A DNA stretch of 64,000 nucleotides, from contig NZ_LK995542.1 in the NCBI RefSeq assembly GCF_900002405.1, positions 148,449-212,448 on the forward strand, given 5' to 3'. Position 1 is the stretch's first letter; each line of letters starts with the position of its first letter. Of this stretch, positions 50,927 to 61,017 are shown piece after piece. Under the pieces are notes generated by a model that searched no databases, was not told the DNA's origin, and worked only from the letters and a program-made list of their open reading frames with translations. This DNA is from Actinomyces succiniciruminis. Its GTDB lineage: Bacteria; Actinomycetota; Actinomycetes; Actinomycetales; Actinomycetaceae. The position numbers and the translations under genes are program-made.

Positions 50927-53900
50927 TCAGCGGCGCCGCCGATACTTGGTGGCCTCGGACTCCCAGTCGGCCTCCCCCGCGACGACGGCGTGCAGCAGTA
51001 CCTCCGCCCAGCGCAGCAGCTCCTCTCCCTCGATGGCACCGCCGCCCATGCGGGCGGTACCGGGCGCGGGGACCACAATGGTGCGGGTGGCGGGCTTGAG
51101 CACCGTGCCCGGGTACAGGCGGGTGACCTTCATGCGCGCCGATTCGGGCAGGTTCACCGGCGCGAAGCGGATCGACTTGCCCTGCGCCACGATCTCGCGC
51201 ACCCCCAGCTGGGCGGCCAGCGCCCGCAGCCGCGCCAGGGCCGCCAGGCGGCGCACCGCCTCGGGCACCGGCCCGTAGCGGTCGGTGAGCTCGTCCAGCA
51301 CGTCGGCCACATCCGCGTCGGTGCGGGCGGCCGCGAACTTGGTGTAGGCCTCCAGGCGCAGCCGCTCGTGGGGCACGTACTCCTCGGGGATGGTGGCGTC
51401 CACGGGCAGGTCCACGCGCAGCTCGACGTCCTCCAGGTCCTCCTCGTCCGCGCCGGCGGCCCCGGCTCCGCCCGCGTCCCCCACCTTGAGGGCCTTCTTA
51501 TAGGCGGCCACCGCCTCGGAGACCATGCGCACGTACAGGTCGAACCCGACCCCGGCGATGTGCCCGGACTGCTCGCCGCCCAGCAGGTTGCCGGCGCCGC
51601 GGATCTCCAGGTCCTTCATGGCCACCTGCATGCCGGCCCCCAGGTCGGTGTTGGTGGCGATGGTGCGCAGCCGCTCCAGCGCCGTCTCCGTGAGCGGCTT
51701 GTCCGCCGGATACAGGAAGTAGGCGTAGGCGCGCTCCCGGCCGCGTCCCACCCGTCCGCGCAGCTGGTGCAGCTGGGACAGGCCCATGCGGTCGGCCCGG
51801 TCCACGATCAGGGTGTTGGCGTTGGACACGTCCAGGCCGGTCTCCACGATGGTGGTGCACACCAGCACGTCGATCTCCTTGTGCCAGAAGTCGTCGATGA
51901 CCTGCTCCAGCCGGGACTCGTGCATCTGCCCATGGGCGGTGGCCACCCGCGCCTCCGGCACCAGGTCGGCCAGCCGGGCGGCCACGGACTCGATGTCCTC
52001 CACCCGGTTGTGCACGAAGAACACCTGCCCGTCGCGCAGCAGCTCGCGGCGAATGGCGGCACTGACCTGCTTGGTCTCGTAGGTGCCCACATAGGTGAGG
52101 ATGGGGTGGCGGTCCTCCGGCGGGGTGGACAGGGTGGACATCTCCCGCAGGCCGGTCACCGCCATCTCCAAGGTGCGCGGAATGGGGGTGGCGGACATGG
52201 ACAGCACGTCCACATCGGTGCGCAGCGCCTTGAGGGTCTCCTTGTGCTCCACGCCGAAGCGCTGCTCCTCGTCGATGACCACCAGCCCCAGGTCCTTGAA
52301 GCGCACCTGCCCGGTGATCAGCCGGTGGGTGCCGATGACGACGTCGATGGTCCCGTCGGCCAGTCCCGCCAGCACCCGCTCGGACTCGGCGGCGGTCTGG
52401 AAGCGGGAGAGTTGGGCGACGTTGATGGGGAAGCCCGCGTAGCGCTCGGTGAAGGTCTCGGCGTGCTGGGACACCAGCAGGGTGGTGGGCACCAGCACCG
52501 CCACCTGCTTGCCGTCCTGGACGGCCTTGAAGGCGGCCCGTACGGCGATCTCGGTCTTGCCGTAGCCGACGTCCCCGCAGATGAGCCTGTCCATGGGCTG
52601 GGGTTTCTCCATGTCGGCCTTGACGTCGTCGATGGTGGCCAGCTGGTCGGGGGTCTCGGTGTAGGGGAAGGCCTCCTCCAGTTCGGCCTGCCAGGGGGTG
52701 TCGGGGCCGAAGGCGTGCCCGGTGGTGGCCGAGCGGGCGGCATACAGGCGCACCAGTTCCCCGGCGATCTCCCGCACCGCCTTGCGCGCCCGCTGCTTGG
52801 TCTTGGCCCAGTCGGCGCGGCCCATGCGGTTCAGGGCGGGGTTGTCGGAGCCGACGTACTTGGTGACCTGGTCCAGGGCGTCGGTGGGCACCAGCAGCCG
52901 GTCGCCCGGCTGGCCGCGCTTGGAGGGGGCGTACTCGATGACCACGTACTCGCGGGTGGCCTTCTCCTTGCCGGCGCCGCGTCCGGAGCCGACGTCGCGG
53001 CGCAGCAGCTCCACGAAGCGGCCGACGCCGTGCTGGGCGTGCACCACCAGGTCGCCGGGGCGCAGGGACAGCGGGTCCACGCTCTTGCGGGTGCGGCGGG
53101 CGGGCAGGGTCTTGGCGGAGCGGGCCGCGGCGGGGGCGCGTCCGGTCAGGTCGGACTCGGCCACCAGGGCCAGGCGCAGTCCCTCGGCCACGAAGCCGTG
53201 CCCGGCGGAGGCCTGGGTTACGCGCACCACGCCGTCGGGGGACTGGTAGGACAGGTCGGCGGCGTCGTCCAGGCCGGTGACGATGCGCGCGGGCACGCCG
53301 CCGTCGGCCAGCAGCTGGGCCATGCGGCGGCCGGGTCCGGGCCCCTCGGTGGCGACGACGACGCTCCAGCCGCCCCGGGTCAGCTCGCCGATGTCCTTCA
53401 CGGCGGCGTCCAGGCGCCCCCGGTAGCTCTCGGGGTCGCGCAGCGGCAGTTCGAGGGTGTCCGGGGAGGCCTTCAGGGAGGTGAAGGACCACCAGCCGCG
53501 GTTCGTGGACAGGGCCAGGGCGCGGGCCTCGGCGAGGTGGGCGAAGGCGGCGGCGGAAAGGTCGATGGGGGCGTTGCCGCCGGAGGCGGCCGAGGTCCAG
53601 GCGGCGGCGAGGAACTCCTCGGTGGTGGCCGCCAGGTCCTCGGCGCGCCCCCGCACCTTCTCCGGTTCGGCCAGGACCACGAGGCGGTCCCCCACCAGGT
53701 CCAGGAGCGGCACCATGCGTTCGGTCAGGACGGGGGCGAGGGACTCCATGCCCTCCACCGGGATGCCGGAGGCCAGTTTCTCCAACATGTCGGCGGCGGT
53801 GGGGATGACTCCGATCAGGGCGCGGGCGCGCTCGCGCACCTGCTGAGTGAGCAGCACCTCCCGGCAGGCGGTGGCGGTGACGGCGCCGAGGTCGGCGATG

Positions 53901-54676
53901 GTGCGCTGGTCGGTGACGGCGAAGGAGGAGACGGACTCGATCTCGTCGCCGAAGAAGTCCACGCGCACCGGCCGCGGCTGGGTGGGCGGGAAGACGTCGA
54001 GGATGCCGCCGCGGACGGCGAACTCACCGCGACCGGTGACCATGTCCACCCGGGTGTAGGCGGCCTCCGCCAGGCGGGTGGCGAGCTCCTCCAGGTCGGC
54101 GCGCATTCCCGCCGCCAGGTGGATCGGTTCCAGTTCCCCCAGGCCGTCGACCACCGGCGCCAGCAGGGCGCGCACGGGCACGATCAGCACGCGGATGGGG
54201 CCGCGCCACGGGTCCGGCATGGCGTCGGGGCCGGCCGGGGCGCCGTCCTCGGGATGGGCCAGGCGCCGCAGCACGGCCAGCCGGGTGGCGACGGTGTCGG
54301 CACGCGGGGAGAGCCGCTCATGCGGGAGGGTCTCCCAGGCGGGGAAGACGGCGACGTCGGGGTCGGGCAGGTAGCAGCGCAGGGCGGAGGCGAGCTCCTC
54401 GGCCTCCCGCCCGGTGGCGGTGACCACCAGCAGGGGGGTGCCGTCGCCGGCTGCTCCCACCCCGGGGCGCGCGAGGCGGCCCGAGGGATCCGGGCCGGCC
54501 CCGGTGACGCGGTCGACGCCGACCGCGCCCAGGGCCATGGCGGCCAGGACGGCGGGGCGGGCGCCGGGGGCGACGACGACGCTGCGGTCGGTGCGCGAGC
54601 GGCTGCCGGCGGCCGTAACCAGGGAGTCGATGGCGGGGTCGGTCAGCAGCGGGGGCAGGAGAGCAGTCAGACGCAC
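50927..54676 (-). CDS. mfd: Transcription-repair coupling factor
   Basis: The 1249-residue product has UvrB-like domains (about 60-430), the RNA-polymerase-interacting CarD-like domain (LRPGDLVVHAQHGVGRFVEL), helicase motor 1 (MDRLICGDVGYGKTEIAVRA; VIDEEQRFGVEHKE; MSATPIPRTLEM), motor 2 (HGQMHESRLEQVIDDF; TTIVETGLDVSNANTLIVDR; QLRGRVGRGRERAYAY) and the autoinhibitory C-terminal TRCF domain. It removes stalled polymerases and recruits UvrA. The start is GTG. It is embedded in surface-polysaccharide genes on the same strand. Confidence 0.97.
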   Translation of the reverse strand: MRLTALLPPLLTDPAIDSLVTAAGSRSRTDRSVVVAPGARPAVLAAMALGAVGVDRVTGAGPDPSGRLARPGVGAAGDGTPLLVVTATGREAEELASALRCYLPDPDVAVFPAWETLPHERLSPRADTVATRLAVLRRLAHPEDGAPAGPDAMPDPWRGPIRVLIVPVRALLAPVVDGLGELEPIHLAAGMRADLEELATRLAEAAYTRVDMVTGRGEFAVRGGILDVFPPTQPRPVRVDFFGDEIESVSSFAVTDQRTIADLGAVTATACREVLLTQQVRERARALIGVIPTAADMLEKLASGIPVEGMESLAPVLTERMVPLLDLVGDRLVVLAEPEKVRGRAEDLAATTEEFLAAAWTSAASGGNAPIDLSAAAFAHLAEARALALSTNRGWWSFTSLKASPDTLELPLRDPESYRGRLDAAVKDIGELTRGGWSVVVATEGPGPGRRMAQLLADGGVPARIVTGLDDAADLSYQSPDGVVRVTQASAGHGFVAEGLRLALVAESDLTGRAPAAARSAKTLPARRTRKSVDPLSLRPGDLVVHAQHGVGRFVELLRRDVGSGRGAGKEKATREYVVIEYAPSKRGQPGDRLLVPTDALDQVTKYVGSDNPALNRMGRADWAKTKQRARKAVREIAGELVRLYAARSATTGHAFGPDTPWQAELEEAFPYTETPDQLATIDDVKADMEKPQPMDRLICGDVGYGKTEIAVRAAFKAVQDGKQVAVLVPTTLLVSQHAETFTERYAGFPINVAQLSRFQTAAESERVLAGLADGTIDVVIGTHRLITGQVRFKDLGLVVIDEEQRFGVEHKETLKALRTDVDVLSMSATPIPRTLEMAVTGLREMSTLSTPPEDRHPILTYVGTYETKQVSAAIRRELLRDGQVFFVHNRVEDIESVAARLADLVPEARVATAHGQMHESRLEQVIDDFWHKEIDVLVCTTIVETGLDVSNANTLIVDRADRMGLSQLHQLRGRVGRGRERAYAYFLYPADKPLTETALERLRTIATNTDLGAGMQVAMKDLEIRGAGNLLGGEQSGHIAGVGFDLYVRMVSEAVAAYKKALKVGDAGGAGAAGADEEDLEDVELRVDLPVDATIPEEYVPHERLRLEAYTKFAAARTDADVADVLDELTDRYGPVPEAVRRLAALARLRALAAQLGVREIVAQGKSIRFAPVNLPESARMKVTRLYPGTVLKPATRTIVVPAPGTARMGGGAIEGEELLRWAEVLLHAVVAGEADWESEATKYRRRR

Positions 54677-54723
54677 GGTGGGGAGTGTACGAGGCGCCAG
54701 GGACTTCTGGGTTCGCGACTGGA

Positions 54724-55653
54724 TTAGCCTCGGCCGTACTCCTCGGGAGTCATACCGAATGCCCCAAGCACCATGCCCAGCCCGCCGACGCAGGAAACCT
54801 CATAGGCAGCGCGAGCAGCAATATCACCACGAGCCCACGCCGACAGCGCACGCACCCCCGCGACGATGGCACGTCCCACCCCTTTAACCGCGTAAGCCAA
54901 CCGAAGCGGCGGACGCATGCCCTCGTAGGTGTCGACCCGGACCCGAGCCCATGACGAGCCCGCCCGACAGGTCCGGCGGAGCACCCATCCACGGCATGCC
55001 CGGGAATCGGGTACTCGTTTGACAACTACCGCGTCCGCCGCGAAGCGGATGCGTCCACCCCCCCGTGTCAACTGGCGGGTGAAGAGCGAATCCTCACCGC
55101 CGGTGAGCCCGTAACGCGGGTCGAAGGCGAGGCCGAGACGACGAACAACTGTCAAGTCGAGAAGAAGGTTACCGGTGTCGGCACTTAGAACTACGGCTTC
55201 ATCGGGGGCATCCCAGGAGTCGAAGGCTCCCGACGCGCGCACCCATGGATCCGGCGCCGTGTCGAAGCGTGGCGGCGTGGGTCCGGTAACAGCCGCCGCA
55301 TCGGTGCGTTCCCACACCTTCAGCAGTGCGGTTATCCACCGCTCGCCCGGCAGTTCGTCATCATCGATGAAAACGAGCAGATCGTCTTCAACAGACTCGC
55401 TCAAAGCCCGATTGCGGCCGGCAACGATGCCGGGTACGGGCTCGTGAACGTAGTCGAGCCCAGCGCCCCCCTCCCTAATCTCCTCTATGACGGGGAGGGC
55501 AGCGCCGCCCGGGTCATTGTCAATGACCAGTACACGGGACCGCAGGCCGACCTCGTCAGCCATACGCGCCTGCGCTAGCAACCGTGGTATGAGATCCACA
55601 AGATAAGCGTTGCGACGGTATGTGAGCACAGCGATGGTGAGAGATCCGTGCAT
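54724..55653 (-). CDS. Glycosyltransferase family 2
   Basis: The 309-residue GT-A enzyme starts SLTIAVLTYRRNAYLVDLIP, with VLVIDNDPGG, GRNRALSESVEDDLLVFIDD (metal-binding Asp cluster) and GLTGGEDSLFTRQL. The last segment (about 255-300) is hydrophobic. It shares one base with the polymerase gene (TGATG at 55653), so the two are coupled. It probably builds a repeat unit of the surface glycan. Confidence 0.88.
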   Translation of the reverse strand: MHGSLTIAVLTYRRNAYLVDLIPRLLAQARMADEVGLRSRVLVIDNDPGGAALPVIEEIREGGAGLDYVHEPVPGIVAGRNRALSESVEDDLLVFIDDDELPGERWITALLKVWERTDAAAVTGPTPPRFDTAPDPWVRASGAFDSWDAPDEAVVLSADTGNLLLDLTVVRRLGLAFDPRYGLTGGEDSLFTRQLTRGGGRIRFAADAVVVKRVPDSRACRGWVLRRTCRAGSSWARVRVDTYEGMRPPLRLAYAVKGVGRAIVAGVRALSAWARGDIAARAAYEVSCVGGLGMVLGAFGMTPEEYGRG

Positions 55654-56984
55654 CAAGTACCCCGAAGCGGTCGTGCGTACGGGAGCCCCGACGGCGCCCT
55701 CGGCGCGCCGTCTCGCTGGTCGCCCGCATCTCCTTGCGGCTCGTCCGTCGGCTCCTGGGATATCCGAGTCATTGTGTGGGCGGCCTTCTCCGCGGAGAGC
55801 GCCATTCCGATAATCAGCCACACCACCGTCGACAACTGGGTGATGAAGGCGACAGTGACATACGCCGGCGCGAGCGCGACAACTGCCGTCTGCGCGGCAT
55901 TGGCGCGGCGGGCGAGCACGCGCCAACAAACGACGGAGAAACCGACGAGCAGCAGCACGACCGGAGCCCAGCCGTAGCACAACGCAGCACGGAGCAGTTC
56001 ATCATCGACGGAGCCGAATCCGGCCCAGGTCGACCCAGTGTTGTTTCGTCTTCCGGCGGGAGACACACCGATGAACCTCAGGTAACGCACCAATACCAGC
56101 AGATCGCTGCGATAACGGGCACTGCCTGCCTGCTCCTCTCCCGCCAGTGCGAAGACATCCAACAGCCGTGGGAAAGCTATGACGCCAATCGCGGCCAGCA
56201 GACCTATAACGCGTAGCCGCCACCGCCTGGAAATTCCAGTGCGAAGCACCGTCAGGGACAGGAGCAGGGCAAGAACTGCACATGCCATCCCGGTACGCGA
56301 AAGGCTTGGCAAAGTGGCTGCCACTAGGAGCACCATCATCAGGCACCGTGCCCGCGAGGACCACCGGGTAACGGCTACCAGAGGTATGCCCGCGGCCATA
56401 CAGGTGGCATAGGCGATGGAGTGTCCGAAGGCTCCCTCGACCCGTGCGATCCCGGCTCGTTCCTGCGTGACTGCCCACTCGCTGTATAGAGAGTTCGGGA
56501 AAGGGACCAGGACGAAGGGATTAAAGCCAGTCACCGCCTCAAGTAGACCAAGTACAGCCGCCGCCGCCCAGACCACCGCAATCACCTCGGCGACCTTGGT
56601 CAGGCCGAGTCGCTCAACGAGCATTCGTCCTGCCAGATACGCGGGCAGGGCGCCAAAAACAAGATCTCCCAGAACAAGCGTGACAGAGGACCCCACTAGC
56701 ACTGACAAACCGACGAGCCAGAACGCGGCGGCGACGAGCACATCTCCGCTGGACGCCCGCCAAGAGAAGGCAGGCGCCAACGCCAGACACACCAACAGAC
56801 AGGCAAGTGTCGCCGGGGGGACATAAACACCGATGGGGAGCGCCACCCATACACCGACGAAGGCAATGGCCACGGATATGATCACGGCGCCTGCCAACGG
56901 GCGGCGAGCAACCGTCGCCAGGCTACCGACCACGGTTCCGCCTCCTACTGCCGCAGCAGCGAGGAGTGGAAACATCTGTGTCAT
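55653..56984 (-). CDS. O-antigen ligase/Wzy-like polysaccharide polymerase
   Basis: The 443-residue protein has about twelve membrane helices and one large extracellular loop near residues 170-200 and 275-320. Motifs include RVEGAFGHSIAYATCMA and RYRSDLLVLVRYLRFIGVSP, with Arg/His positions as in O-antigen ligases and Wzy polymerases. The N-terminus is strongly hydrophobic (LLAAAAVGGGTVVGSL). It joins glycan units on the outer face of the membrane. Confidence 0.83.
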   Translation of the reverse strand: MTQMFPLLAAAAVGGGTVVGSLATVARRPLAGAVIISVAIAFVGVWVALPIGVYVPPATLACLLVCLALAPAFSWRASSGDVLVAAAFWLVGLSVLVGSSVTLVLGDLVFGALPAYLAGRMLVERLGLTKVAEVIAVVWAAAAVLGLLEAVTGFNPFVLVPFPNSLYSEWAVTQERAGIARVEGAFGHSIAYATCMAAGIPLVAVTRWSSRARCLMMVLLVAATLPSLSRTGMACAVLALLLSLTVLRTGISRRWRLRVIGLLAAIGVIAFPRLLDVFALAGEEQAGSARYRSDLLVLVRYLRFIGVSPAGRRNNTGSTWAGFGSVDDELLRAALCYGWAPVVLLLVGFSVVCWRVLARRANAAQTAVVALAPAYVTVAFITQLSTVVWLIIGMALSAEKAAHTMTRISQEPTDEPQGDAGDQRDGAPRAPSGLPYARPLRGT

Positions 56985-57040
56985 GCCGATCCTGACTTAG
57001 CTCGGTACTTTCCCTACGCAGCGATACCCCGTCGCCGGTA

Positions 57041-57670
57041 TCAAGAGGCTGCCCCTTGAAACACCGTCACGGGAAGATCAGTGGAGACGTACACCCGCAC
57101 AACCACCCGGTCGCGCGCGTCCTCGGGCACGGAAAACACGTAATCTCCCGTTGCCGTACCGCCCGCCGAGACCTCTTCAGGAAGAGTCTGCGTCCCCTCA
57201 CTGAGCAGGCCGGCCGACGCGTCCTGATCGCCGTAGTGGAGTGTGACCGCTGCGCCTGTCAGATCCAGGGGCTCGCCTCCGGCCTCAACGGTGACGTGCA
57301 CCTGCAACGCGGGTCCGGAGACTTCTCCGGGAAGTGTCGCCTCTCCCATGACAGGTTCCAGATCAATCCTGACTTGTGCCTCACCCGCATCAGCATATTC
57401 GTCGAACGCGACAGGATCACCCTCCGGCTGAACATATCCGGGGTCCCCCGGCTGAGGAGACTCCGTTGTAGACGACGCAGCCACAGCAGAGGTGGCCCGC
57501 CCCGCTGAGCCAGCCCCCGAATCCGTCGCGGAGGCAGACGCCGCTGCCGACGTGGCCGACGAACCAGCCGGGGCGGACCCACCCGGATTCCCCTGTCCTG
57601 TGCACCCGGCCAGAAGAATCAGCTCAGCGAGCACGACGGCGCCCACGCGGCGACGGCGACTGATACTCAT
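57041..57670 (-). CDS. Secreted lipoprotein of the polysaccharide locus
   Basis: The 209-residue product has a short basic start (MSISRRRRVG), hydrophobic segment and lipobox LLAGC (Cys23), then a Ser/Ala/Thr/Gly-rich linker to about 95. A beta-rich domain follows (EAQVRIDLEPVMGEATLPGE; TATGDYVFSVPEDARDRVVV). GAGGAGG lies just before the ATG. It follows the LamG protein gene by 20 bp, so the pair is an operon; a cell-wall-anchored partner of that protein is plausible. Confidence 0.8.
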   Translation of the reverse strand: MSISRRRRVGAVVLAELILLAGCTGQGNPGGSAPAGSSATSAAASASATDSGAGSAGRATSAVAASSTTESPQPGDPGYVQPEGDPVAFDEYADAGEAQVRIDLEPVMGEATLPGEVSGPALQVHVTVEAGGEPLDLTGAAVTLHYGDQDASAGLLSEGTQTLPEEVSAGGTATGDYVFSVPEDARDRVVVRVYVSTDLPVTVFQGAAS

Positions 57671-57690
57671 CGCGCCTCCTCGTGCCCTTG

Positions 57691-60600
57691 TCACAATTGC
57701 AGGTCGCGAGCGGAGAACGAGTCCACACGTAGCTCGCCGGTGGTCGATGTGGCGGATCCGGACAAGTACGTCTGAATACCGACTGTCCCCGCGGCCTGGA
57801 GCGCTTCAGTGTCGTCGGTTGCAACCAGCGTCGGTTCCTGCGGCGCCGTGCCGGCACCTGTCCAGACAGTGGCCTGCAACGTGGTTGTGTCGATACCAGT
57901 TGCGGACACCGTCACGTTGATCGGCGTCTCCGGGGTCCAGCCCCCTGTGATGTACGCGCTCGCCAAAGCCTTCTCATCCCCGCCTGAAACGGCGGTCAAG
58001 ACGGCACTGACGTGACCACCCGAGCCAGTGACGATCTTGACTCCGTAGTAACCCATATCGGTCCGGCGAGCCAACACGGTGGTATAGATGCCACCCCCCG
58101 TCGGCTGTTCATTCAGGGTCAGCGTCGCGGTGACCTCGGCCGAGGTTGTGGAAACCGCGGGCAACACGGCTGTAGTCGTCCAACCCGGCTGGTCAAGGCC
58201 GATGACGCCCGCGGAGCCGTCGACCGAACTCGGCCGCCACGACGGCAGCTGCCAGGCCTCCCCGGTGTCTGCCTGTCCCCAGCCAGACACGACTTCGCGG
58301 GAGAAGGTGTCTTCAACGAGAATTCTGGCGGCCACCGGCTCCGCAGGATCAGCCGGATCTACTGGCGTATCACCGTCGGCGGCTGGAGCAACGCGGGAGG
58401 CAATCTCCTCGGCGGAAAGCGCCTTCGGATACACGGCGAGGTCGTCAATGTCACCGACTACGGCCGATACCGAGGCACGATTCCACCACCCGCCTGCACC
58501 GTTGGTAGCTCCCGGCCACCCGGTGATCGTGCCACCGAGTGTCCACATGCCGGAAAACGATCGGGCGGTCGTAATGGTCGCATCGGAGCCACTCGGGCTG
58601 CCGTCTACATAGATCATGGCCCCATCGGCTCCCAGGGATGCGGCGATGTGGTGCCAGATCCCGTCGTTGACAGCCGCGCCGGAACGCACAGTTCGTATCT
58701 GGCCGGTATTGACGCCCAGGCGTACGTACCCATCCGAATCCAGGTATAGGAGCCGGTCTACAGTTGAGCCGGAGCGATACGAGATGATGCTACCCGCACT
58801 GGTGGAACTGGTGCGTATCCATGCCTCGACGGTGAACGGCTGAATGTCTCCGTCGGAGGATGAGGTGGTGGCGGATGCCCCCGATCGCAAGGAGATCGCG
58901 TGAGAACCATCGCGAGCGCCCTCAGCTCCGACGGTCACACTGCTGTTGATCTGCATAGGAGCATTTCCGGCCAGGTCAGCCAGCGTAGTACCGGAGCTCT
59001 CCTCCATCGTCCACAGATGTGCGGCGCCGAGGTTAAGGGCGCCCATCGCGTGCTCGCCTGGGCCGTCTCCATCAACGTCCACAGAGACAGGATCCGTGGT
59101 CAGTGTGTTCCCGCCGGGATCAGTCACCTGGAGCCGATACAAGTGTGTTCCAGCGGATGCACCAAGATCGCGCAGAGTCCTGGTCGTCTGGGACTCCCAG
59201 TGGCGGTCGGAGACCTCGAGGGCGGCCACCGGATTCGGGTCGTCATCGCGAAGCAAGCTGTAGCTGAGCGTCGTGTCGTCACGGTCCCATGTGGGGGTAA
59301 AGGAGGCGGTGACGACGCCGGACCCCGCAGCCACGGTCAGCCCGAGGTCGGACGCGTCTCCCTCGGGTACATGTGAAGTCGTGAGTCCTCGACGCGGGTA
59401 GCGCACGAGCCCCTGCTGCGGTCTTCCGTCGGCCGATGTGAACTCACCGGCAAGAAGCACGTAGTCGTCGGTAAGGGCGATGTCATATGCGGCCTGGTAT
59501 TGACCTGTATACGTTCCCTGAGCCAGATCGGTGTACCAGTCGAGAATGTCGGGGCTGCTGTGACCGGTCCAGTCCTGGTACTGCCCGGTCCCCTGCTTAC
59601 GAATTGCAATATCCGACGAATTGGTGAAAGCCATTCCGGAGTAATACCGAGTCTGCGTGACGCCGTTCACCGTTACCTTTGTGTCCGCAAAGCCGCCGAT
59701 GGTCTCGCAACTGTGGGCGTGGTTGACAACATATACCTCGCCGCCGCTGGGCACCACCGAGTAGGAGTCTCCGTGGCACGGCTCGATCCACAGCTCGTTG
59801 CCATCCCAGTCGGCCTTGAACACCCCCTCGAGGTTGGCCTGGCTGCGGGACTGAGAGTAGCCGGCGCCGTAGAAACCGCCCTCATCAACCGCAATGTCCA
59901 GGATCGCTCCCCACTGCCCGGCGTTCCTCACCGCCGAGTTGACCGGGGTGGGAAGAACCGCGCCCGTCACGGCGTCGAGCAGCGCCAGGCCGTAGCCCGG
60001 GTTGGAGCTGCCATTGATCTGCGAGAAGGAACCGCCTACTACGACTTTACTGCCGTCGGGGGAGACGCGCAGAGCCCGAACCTGCGCGTTTGTGCCGGTG
60101 GCGGATGCAGTCCAATCCAGCGTGGCACCGGTTGTTGCGTCGACGGCCGCCAACTCATTCCTGGTCACACCGTTGACCGCGGTGAAATAACCGCCGGCGT
60201 AAACGACGTCGCCAACCACGTCGACAGCCCTGACTGCCGTGTTGAACACCGGCTTGAAGGACTCCATGACCACTGGCGCCCCTGAACTCACATCGAGTGC
60301 CACCAGACTGTTGTGCCATGCGCCGTCCACCTGATCGAAGGCGCCGGCTACGTAGAGCGTCTGCCCGTCATCGGAGACGGCCAGCGCATAGCCCGCGCCG
60401 TTGAACTGCGGCATGGGAGCCCCGAGTAATTCGCCCGTGGTCAAGTCGTAGGCCACGAGGTTGGACACCGTCGTCTCGTCGCTGCCCGCCGGGCTGCCAG
60501 CCGGTCGCGCACGGGTGAACTCGCCGGTCGCATATACGGTTGTACCGACGACTGCCTGGTCCCAGACGACTCCGTTAATCTGCGCCGTCGGAAGCGCATC

Positions 60601-60738
60601 TGCCGTGTAGGCGGTCGCGGGACGAACAGGTTCCTGCGCCTCCGCCATGGACGTCGGAGAGACGACGATCAAGGCCGGCAGGGCAAGACAGACGGCAGTC
60701 AGCACCGCCAAAGCACGACGAAGGCGCGGATTCTTCAC
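57691..60738 (-). CDS. Large secreted protein with beta-propeller repeats and LamG domain
   Basis: The 1015-residue product has an N-terminal signal peptide (VKNPRLRRALAVLTAVCLAL), then about six blade-like repeats (VVGTTVYATGEF; SDDGQTLYVAGAFDQVDG; VVGDVVYAGGYFTAVNGVTR; PDGSKVVVGGSFSQINGSS) around residues 45-460. A fibronectin-like segment follows, then a LamG/concanavalin-like domain (HLWTMEESSGTTL; SFSGMWTLGGTI) and a C-terminal beta-sandwich. GTG at 60738 with GGAGAG is the start. It likely binds carbohydrate; no catalytic motif is seen. Confidence 0.85.
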   Translation of the reverse strand: MKNPRLRRALAVLTAVCLALPALIVVSPTSMAEAQEPVRPATAYTADALPTAQINGVVWDQAVVGTTVYATGEFTRARPAGSPAGSDETTVSNLVAYDLTTGELLGAPMPQFNGAGYALAVSDDGQTLYVAGAFDQVDGAWHNSLVALDVSSGAPVVMESFKPVFNTAVRAVDVVGDVVYAGGYFTAVNGVTRNELAAVDATTGATLDWTASATGTNAQVRALRVSPDGSKVVVGGSFSQINGSSNPGYGLALLDAVTGAVLPTPVNSAVRNAGQWGAILDIAVDEGGFYGAGYSQSRSQANLEGVFKADWDGNELWIEPCHGDSYSVVPSGGEVYVVNHAHSCETIGGFADTKVTVNGVTQTRYYSGMAFTNSSDIAIRKQGTGQYQDWTGHSSPDILDWYTDLAQGTYTGQYQAAYDIALTDDYVLLAGEFTSADGRPQQGLVRYPRRGLTTSHVPEGDASDLGLTVAAGSGVVTASFTPTWDRDDTTLSYSLLRDDDPNPVAALEVSDRHWESQTTRTLRDLGASAGTHLYRLQVTDPGGNTLTTDPVSVDVDGDGPGEHAMGALNLGAAHLWTMEESSGTTLADLAGNAPMQINSSVTVGAEGARDGSHAISLRSGASATTSSSDGDIQPFTVEAWIRTSSTSAGSIISYRSGSTVDRLLYLDSDGYVRLGVNTGQIRTVRSGAAVNDGIWHHIAASLGADGAMIYVDGSPSGSDATITTARSFSGMWTLGGTITGWPGATNGAGGWWNRASVSAVVGDIDDLAVYPKALSAEEIASRVAPAADGDTPVDPADPAEPVAARILVEDTFSREVVSGWGQADTGEAWQLPSWRPSSVDGSAGVIGLDQPGWTTTAVLPAVSTTSAEVTATLTLNEQPTGGGIYTTVLARRTDMGYYGVKIVTGSGGHVSAVLTAVSGGDEKALASAYITGGWTPETPINVTVSATGIDTTTLQATVWTGAGTAPQEPTLVATDDTEALQAAGTVGIQTYLSGSATSTTGELRVDSFSARDLQL

Positions 60739-61017
60739 AATCTCTCCACGTAAACTAGTTAACCCAGTAGGGTTGGCGGCATCCGCGGACCCGGAAGGCC
60801 AGTCGAAGTATGCCTCATTCCGAGCCACTCAGAGTAACGGGCGACTGCCCAAGACTGTTGTCTTCCCCACTACCAGGCAGGTCAACGTGCACATCCGGAA
60901 CGTATCTCAGCCGCCCATTTCTCTCGACACCAGCACGGGAACGCGGCGGGCTCGCGCCAGTGAGCATAAGCGGGTGCCTCTGCACCGCCCGCACGAACCG
61001 AGGAGGTGTGACGCACT

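Noticed and set aside
50990-54727. A 1245-residue plus-strand ORF opposite mfd
   Set aside because: It is a Gly/His/Gln-rich shadow; all Mfd motifs are on the minus strand.
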